Assembly (NCBI RefSeq): GCF_009600985.1
Contig: NZ_VDFP01000002.1
Span: 1-64,000, forward strand
DNA: 64,000 bases
Direction: 5' to 3'
DNA from: Companilactobacillus halodurans
Lineage (GTDB): Bacteria > Bacillota > Bacilli > Lactobacillales > Lactobacillaceae
Shown: piece by piece, positions 60,437-64,000 of the stretch
Numbering within the stretch: position 1 is the stretch's first letter
Layout of the letters: each line of letters opens with the position of its first letter
Notes under the pieces: model-generated
Told to the model about the DNA's origin: nothing
Databases searched by the model: none
Seen by the model: only the letters and a program-made list of their open reading frames with translations
Position numbers and translations under genes: made by a program

Positions 60437-61827
60437 AGAGTTTAAATGAAGAATGTGGGGTTTTTGGCGTCTGGGGCGCTGAAAATGCGAATTACCTAAC
60501 TTATTTAGGTTTGCACAGTTTGCAACATCGTGGTCAAGAAGGGGCCGGAATCGTTGCTAACGATGGTAAAAAATTGCGAACTTATCGTAATTTAGGATTG
60601 TTGACACAAGTTTTTTCTAAGCCTGAATATTTGAATAGTTTAGTGGGGAATTCTGCTATTGGCCACGTTCGTTATTCAACAGCAGGTGAAAACAAGATTG
60701 AAAATGTGCAACCTCTACTATTCGATTTTACCGATAGCCAGATTGCTTTAGCTCATAATGGTAATCTAACAAATGCTTTTACTCTAAAAAAAGAACTCGA
60801 AGAAAAAGGTCATATCTTTAAATCGAGTTCTGATTCAGAAGTATTGATTCATTTAGTTAAACAATCCAATCAACCAACTTTACACCAGCGCTTGATTGAA
60901 TCGCTCAATAAGATTCAAGGTGGCTTTGCCTATATCTTGCTTACAAAAGACGCTTTGATCTTAGCTTTAGATTCACATGGATTTCGTCCTTTATCAATTG
61001 GAAGATTAGATAATGGCGGTTACGTTGTAGCCAGTGAAACTTGTGCTTTGGATGCCGTTGGAGCAACTTTTGTTAGAGATGTGTTGCCTGGTGAATTGAT
61101 TACCATTACTGATCAAGGGATGGATATCGACAAGTGGACAGATAAAACACAATTGGCTATCTGCTCTATGGAATTCATCTACTTTGCTCGACCAGATTCC
61201 AATATTTTAGGAATCAACGTCCATTCAGCTCGTAAACGTATGGGGGCTAATTTAGCTAAAGAAGCTGATGCACTTGGAGATATCGTTGTCGGCGTTCCTA
61301 ATTCTTCATTGTCAGCCGCTAGTGGTTACGCTGAAGCAAGCGGTCTGCCTTACGAAATGGGCTTAATCAAAAACCAATATATGGGTCGAGAATTTATTCA
61401 ACCAACTAAGGAATTACGAGAAAAAAGCGTTCGTCAAAAATTAGCAGCCGTTAAAGGTGTCGTTGAAGGAAAACGCGTAATTTTAGTCGATGACTCAATA
61501 GTTCGAGGAACAACCTGTGCTTATATCGTGCAATTATTGCGTGACGCCGGAGCAACTGAAGTTCATCTAAGAATTGCCTCACCAAGATTTATGCATCCTT
61601 GTTTTTATGGAATCGACATCCAAGAAAAAAGCGAATTGATTGCGGCTCATAAGAGTATTGCTGAAATGAATGAAATGTTTGGCTCCGATTCCTTAGAATT
61701 CTTGAGTGAAAAAGGTTTGATCGATGCTATTGGGATGAATGCCGATGCACCATATACTGGCCTTGACATGTCTTATTTCAATGGTGATTATCCAACTTAT
61801 CTCTATGATTATGAGTCAAAAAAATAA
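60421..61827 (+). CDS. purF: Amidophosphoribosyltransferase PurF
   Basis: A 468-residue enzyme for the committed step (PRPP + glutamine to phosphoribosylamine). The GTG start at 60421 gives the 11-residue propeptide MLNEVKSLNEE before Cys12, which becomes the N-terminal nucleophile of the glutaminase domain. The PRPP loop is VILVDDSIVRGTT. The C-terminus lacks the CGQCLAC-type cysteine pair of Bacillus PurF (it reads GLDMSYFNGDYPTY), so an iron-sulfur cluster of that kind is unlikely. Confidence 0.96.
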   Translation: MLNEVKSLNEECGVFGVWGAENANYLTYLGLHSLQHRGQEGAGIVANDGKKLRTYRNLGLLTQVFSKPEYLNSLVGNSAIGHVRYSTAGENKIENVQPLLFDFTDSQIALAHNGNLTNAFTLKKELEEKGHIFKSSSDSEVLIHLVKQSNQPTLHQRLIESLNKIQGGFAYILLTKDALILALDSHGFRPLSIGRLDNGGYVVASETCALDAVGATFVRDVLPGELITITDQGMDIDKWTDKTQLAICSMEFIYFARPDSNILGINVHSARKRMGANLAKEADALGDIVVGVPNSSLSAASGYAEASGLPYEMGLIKNQYMGREFIQPTKELREKSVRQKLAAVKGVVEGKRVILVDDSIVRGTTCAYIVQLLRDAGATEVHLRIASPRFMHPCFYGIDIQEKSELIAAHKSIAEMNEMFGSDSLEFLSEKGLIDAIGMNADAPYTGLDMSYFNGDYPTYLYDYESKK

Positions 61828-61839
61828 GGAGGACGAAAA

Positions 61840-62862
61840 ATGTCTAATCCCTATCAAGATGCTGGCGTGAATGTTGAGTCAGGCTATAAGATTTCTAAGT
61901 TTGTCAAACAGCACACCAACAATAATGGAAACATCGGAAATTTCGGTGGTATTTATGAAATTCCCGAAGGTTATCAACATCCTGTTCTCGTTTCAAGCGA
62001 TGATGGCGTAGGAACGAAATTGCTCTTAACTAATCAAGCTAAGAAGTGGGACACGATTGGAATCGACTGTGTCGCAATGTGCGTCAACGATATCTTGTCT
62101 CAAGGGGCAACGCCGCAGTATTTTCTTGATTATATTTCTACTGGTAAGGTTGACCAAAAAGTTGAAGAAATCCTTAAAGGCGTGATAGCTGGCTGCAATT
62201 TGGCTAATGCTAATTTAATTGGCGGAGAAACAGCTGAAATGCCTGGCGTATATGGCAAAAATGATTATGATATTGCTGGATTCAGCGTCGGTATTTGTGA
62301 AAAGGACGACCTTTTGCAAAAAGAAAACCTCAAAGCTAACGATGTTTTGATTGGTTTGAAATCTAGCGGGATTCATTCCAACGGTTATTCGCTTGTGAGA
62401 AAGATTTTCTTTGAAGACCATGATTTCACGATGGAAAACATTTTGCCAGAAGCACCTAAGAAAACTCTTGGTGAAATGCTGTTAACCCCAACGAGAATCT
62501 ATGTTCAAGACATCGTTCCCTTATTAGATGAAAGATTGATTAAGGGAATATCTCATATTACTGGTGGCGGATTTTACGAGAATATTCCTCGGATGTTGCC
62601 GGATGACTTAGCAGCAGAAATCAACGTTGATATTTGGCCTGAACTTGAGATATTTAATATCTTGCAAAAATATGGTCAATTAAAACTGGACGATATGTAC
62701 CATATTTTCAATATGGGTATCGGGATGGTTTTAGCAGTTGATAAATCAAAAGAAATCGAAGTTCTAGATTTATTGAATGAAAATCAAACTGTCGCTTACA
62801 CGATTGGCGAGTTAGTTCCAAAAACAAAAGCTAGTTTAGTTTTAAAGGGGGAAAAACTGTGA
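61840..62862 (+). CDS. purM: Phosphoribosylformylglycinamidine cyclo-ligase PurM
   Basis: A 340-residue AIR synthetase of the PurM/ThiL-type ATPase fold. Motifs: DAGVNVESGYKISKFVK, VSSDDGVGTKLLL, IGGETAEMPGVY, LIGLKSSGIHSNGYSLVR and HITGGGFYENIPRML. AGGAGG precedes the ATG. The stop overlaps the purN GTG start (GTGA). Confidence 0.97.
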   Translation: MSNPYQDAGVNVESGYKISKFVKQHTNNNGNIGNFGGIYEIPEGYQHPVLVSSDDGVGTKLLLTNQAKKWDTIGIDCVAMCVNDILSQGATPQYFLDYISTGKVDQKVEEILKGVIAGCNLANANLIGGETAEMPGVYGKNDYDIAGFSVGICEKDDLLQKENLKANDVLIGLKSSGIHSNGYSLVRKIFFEDHDFTMENILPEAPKKTLGEMLLTPTRIYVQDIVPLLDERLIKGISHITGGGFYENIPRMLPDDLAAEINVDIWPELEIFNILQKYGQLKLDDMYHIFNMGIGMVLAVDKSKEIEVLDLLNENQTVAYTIGELVPKTKASLVLKGEKL

Positions 62863-63422
62863 AAGTAGCAATTTTTGCCTCTGGAAATGGCGGCAACTTT
62901 GAAGCTATTGCTAGTTCAAAAGAACTGAAAGCTGCGGGACTACAAATTGAAATCTTAGTTTGTGATCAGCCGAATGCACATGTCATTCAACGAGCAGAAA
63001 AGTATCAAATTCCGGTCTTTGTTAATAAATTGTCTGATTATGACAACCGGGGCCTTTATGAAAAAGCCATTATTGAAAAGCTTCAGCCTTATCAAGTGGA
63101 TTATATTTTGTTAGCAGGCTATATGAAAGTAGTTACAAAGGTTTTACTGGGAGCTTATCCTAATAAAATCATCAATATTCATCCATCGCTCTTACCAAAA
63201 TATTCTGGTTTAGAAGCAATTGAACGTACATTTGCTGCTGGAGAAGATGGGGGCGTGACGATTCATTATATTGATGAAGGAGTCGATACTGGTCCTATCA
63301 TCAAACAAAATCGCGTGATTCGTTTACAAGGTGATACCGAAGAAAGTTTTGAACAACGAATTCACCAAACGGAACATCAGATGTATCGCAGAGTAATTCT
63401 TGATCTATTAAATAAAAAATAA
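62859..63422 (+). CDS. purN: Phosphoribosylglycinamide formyltransferase PurN
   Basis: A 187-residue enzyme that transfers formyl from 10-formyl-THF to GAR. Motifs: IFASGNGGNFEAIA, LAGYMKVVTKVLL, the catalytic Asn-His in INIHPSLLPKYSG, and DEGVDTGPII with the Asp. GTG start coupled to the purM stop. Confidence 0.97.
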   Translation: MKVAIFASGNGGNFEAIASSKELKAAGLQIEILVCDQPNAHVIQRAEKYQIPVFVNKLSDYDNRGLYEKAIIEKLQPYQVDYILLAGYMKVVTKVLLGAYPNKIINIHPSLLPKYSGLEAIERTFAAGEDGGVTIHYIDEGVDTGPIIKQNRVIRLQGDTEESFEQRIHQTEHQMYRRVILDLLNKK

Positions 63423-63437
63423 TGGAGTAGATAAATA

Positions 63438-64000
63438 ATGAAGAGAGCATTGATCAGTGTTTCAGATAAAACAGGTGTTGTGGAATTTGCTAAGGGCTTA
63501 ATTGCTAATGGTTATGAAATTATTTCAACTGGTGGTACTTACAAGAAATTGCAAGAAAATGATGTTGATGTAATTGAAATTGACGAAGTAACTAAATTCC
63601 CTGAAATCCTCGACGGTCGTGTTAAGACGCTTCATCCAGTAGTACATGCTGGTTTACTTGCTAAGCGCGACAATCCTGAACACATGAAGACTTTGGAAAA
63701 ATTGAATATTGAAACGATTGATTTAGTTTGCGTTAACTTATATCCATTCAAGGAAACTATTTCTAAAGCTGACGTAACACCAGAACAAGCCATTGAACAA
63801 ATCGATATCGGTGGTCCCTCTATGATTCGTTCCGCTTCAAAGAATTTCAAGAGCGTTTACGTTGTGATCGATGCTAATGATTATGAAACAGTGCTAGAAA
63901 GTATCAAGTCAAATGATGACGATTTAGTTTTGAGACGTCGTTTGGCTGCTAAAGCATTTAGACATACAGCTGAATATGACAGTATCATTGGTCACTACTT
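63438..64000 (+). CDS. purH: Bifunctional AICAR transformylase / IMP cyclohydrolase PurH (5' part)
   Basis: The gene runs off the right end; 187 codons are visible. The N-terminal IMP cyclohydrolase (MGS-like) domain is clear: [49 protein letters not shown] and NLYPFKETI, then [16 protein letters not shown] at the start of the transformylase linker. GGAG precedes the ATG. It catalyses the last two steps to IMP. purD would be expected next but lies outside the window. Confidence 0.96.
   Translation, partial: MKRALISVSDKTGVVEFAKGLIANGYEIISTGGTYKKLQENDVDVIEIDEVTKFPEILDGRVKTLHPVVHAGLLAKRDNPEHMKTLEKLNIETIDLVCVNLYPFKETISKADVTPEQAIEQIDIGGPSMIRSASKNFKSVYVVIDANDYETVLESIKSNDDDLVLRRRLAAKAFRHTAEYDSIIGHY

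Overview
The window is an AT-rich stretch of chromosome from a low-GC Gram-positive bacterium. Gene content and order point to the Lactobacillaceae: the rplU-prp-rpmA block with a cleavable L27 extension, the nusB-folD-xseAB-ispA-tlyA-recN block, gmk-rpoZ-priA-fmt-rsmB-stp-pknB-rsgA-rpe-thiN, fakA-recG-plsX-acpP-rnc-smc-ftsY-ylxM-ffh-rpsP-rimM-trmD-rplS, lexA facing a YnzC-family gene, and a pur operon. A Companilactobacillus-like species is my best guess. That is inference from protein style and synteny; I could not run a search.

Layout. 0-4.6 kb: a tRNA-Arg(TCT) unit with its own promoter and terminator, two small uncharacterised genes, a type-B carboxylesterase, and two membrane proteins. 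4.6-13 kb: ribosomal proteins L21 and L27 with the L27-trimming protease, EF-P, Asp23, NusB, folate, exonuclease VII, isoprenoid and RecN genes. 13.0-13.4 kb: a small leftward gene under two LexA boxes. 13.5-24.2 kb: the gmk to thiN housekeeping run, including the PP2C phosphatase/PASTA kinase pair. 24.2-31.2 kb: an accessory block inserted between thiN and rpmB. It holds a small membrane ORF, a T-box leader, metQ-luxS-SDR, a degenerate second T-box, metQ2, a DJ-1/PfpI gene, a cystathionine lyase/synthase-family gene and a beta-helix protein. 31.3-47.1 kb: rpmB, then fatty-acid kinase, RecG, phospholipid, RNase III, SMC, SRP and 30S/50S maturation genes. 47.2-50.8 kb: an ASCH protein, a ROK-family sugar kinase, a relic region where two inverted copies of a ~194-bp palindromic repeat bracket a decayed ISL3-type element, and a histidine-phosphatase gene. 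50.85-53.4 kb: serC-serA behind what reads as a complete leader-peptide attenuator. 53.4-54.7 kb: lexA, YnzC and YneF. 54.9-64 kb: purEKCSQLFMN and the 5' part of purH.

Most interesting signals. (1) The serC-serA leader encodes a 24-residue peptide with TCC-TCC-AAG-TCT (Ser-Ser-Lys-Ser), followed by mutually exclusive hairpins 1:2, 3:4 and 5:6 (terminator) against 2:3 and 4:5 (antiterminator). This is the logic expected for ribosome-mediated serine attenuation in a group where amino-acid operons usually use T-boxes. (2) The metQ-luxS operon has an intact T-box and a 9-codon upstream ORF, while the neighbouring metQ2 has a T-box relic without Stem I and without the UGGN tRNA-pairing bulge. (3) A small gene beside recN has a perfect LexA box filling its -35/-10 spacer, and its second box is the same 14-mer found in the lexA operator.

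How the genes work together. The window mixes translation, envelope and replication housekeeping with three amino-acid or nucleotide modules: methionine and activated-methyl recycling (metQ, luxS, cystathionine enzyme), serine (serC, serA, perhaps a histidine-phosphatase-type phosphoserine phosphatase), and de novo IMP synthesis. Serine feeds one-carbon units through FolD to the formyl-THF steps catalysed by Fmt, PurN and PurH. Start sites were chosen by ribosome-binding-site placement, so several differ from the longest open frame.
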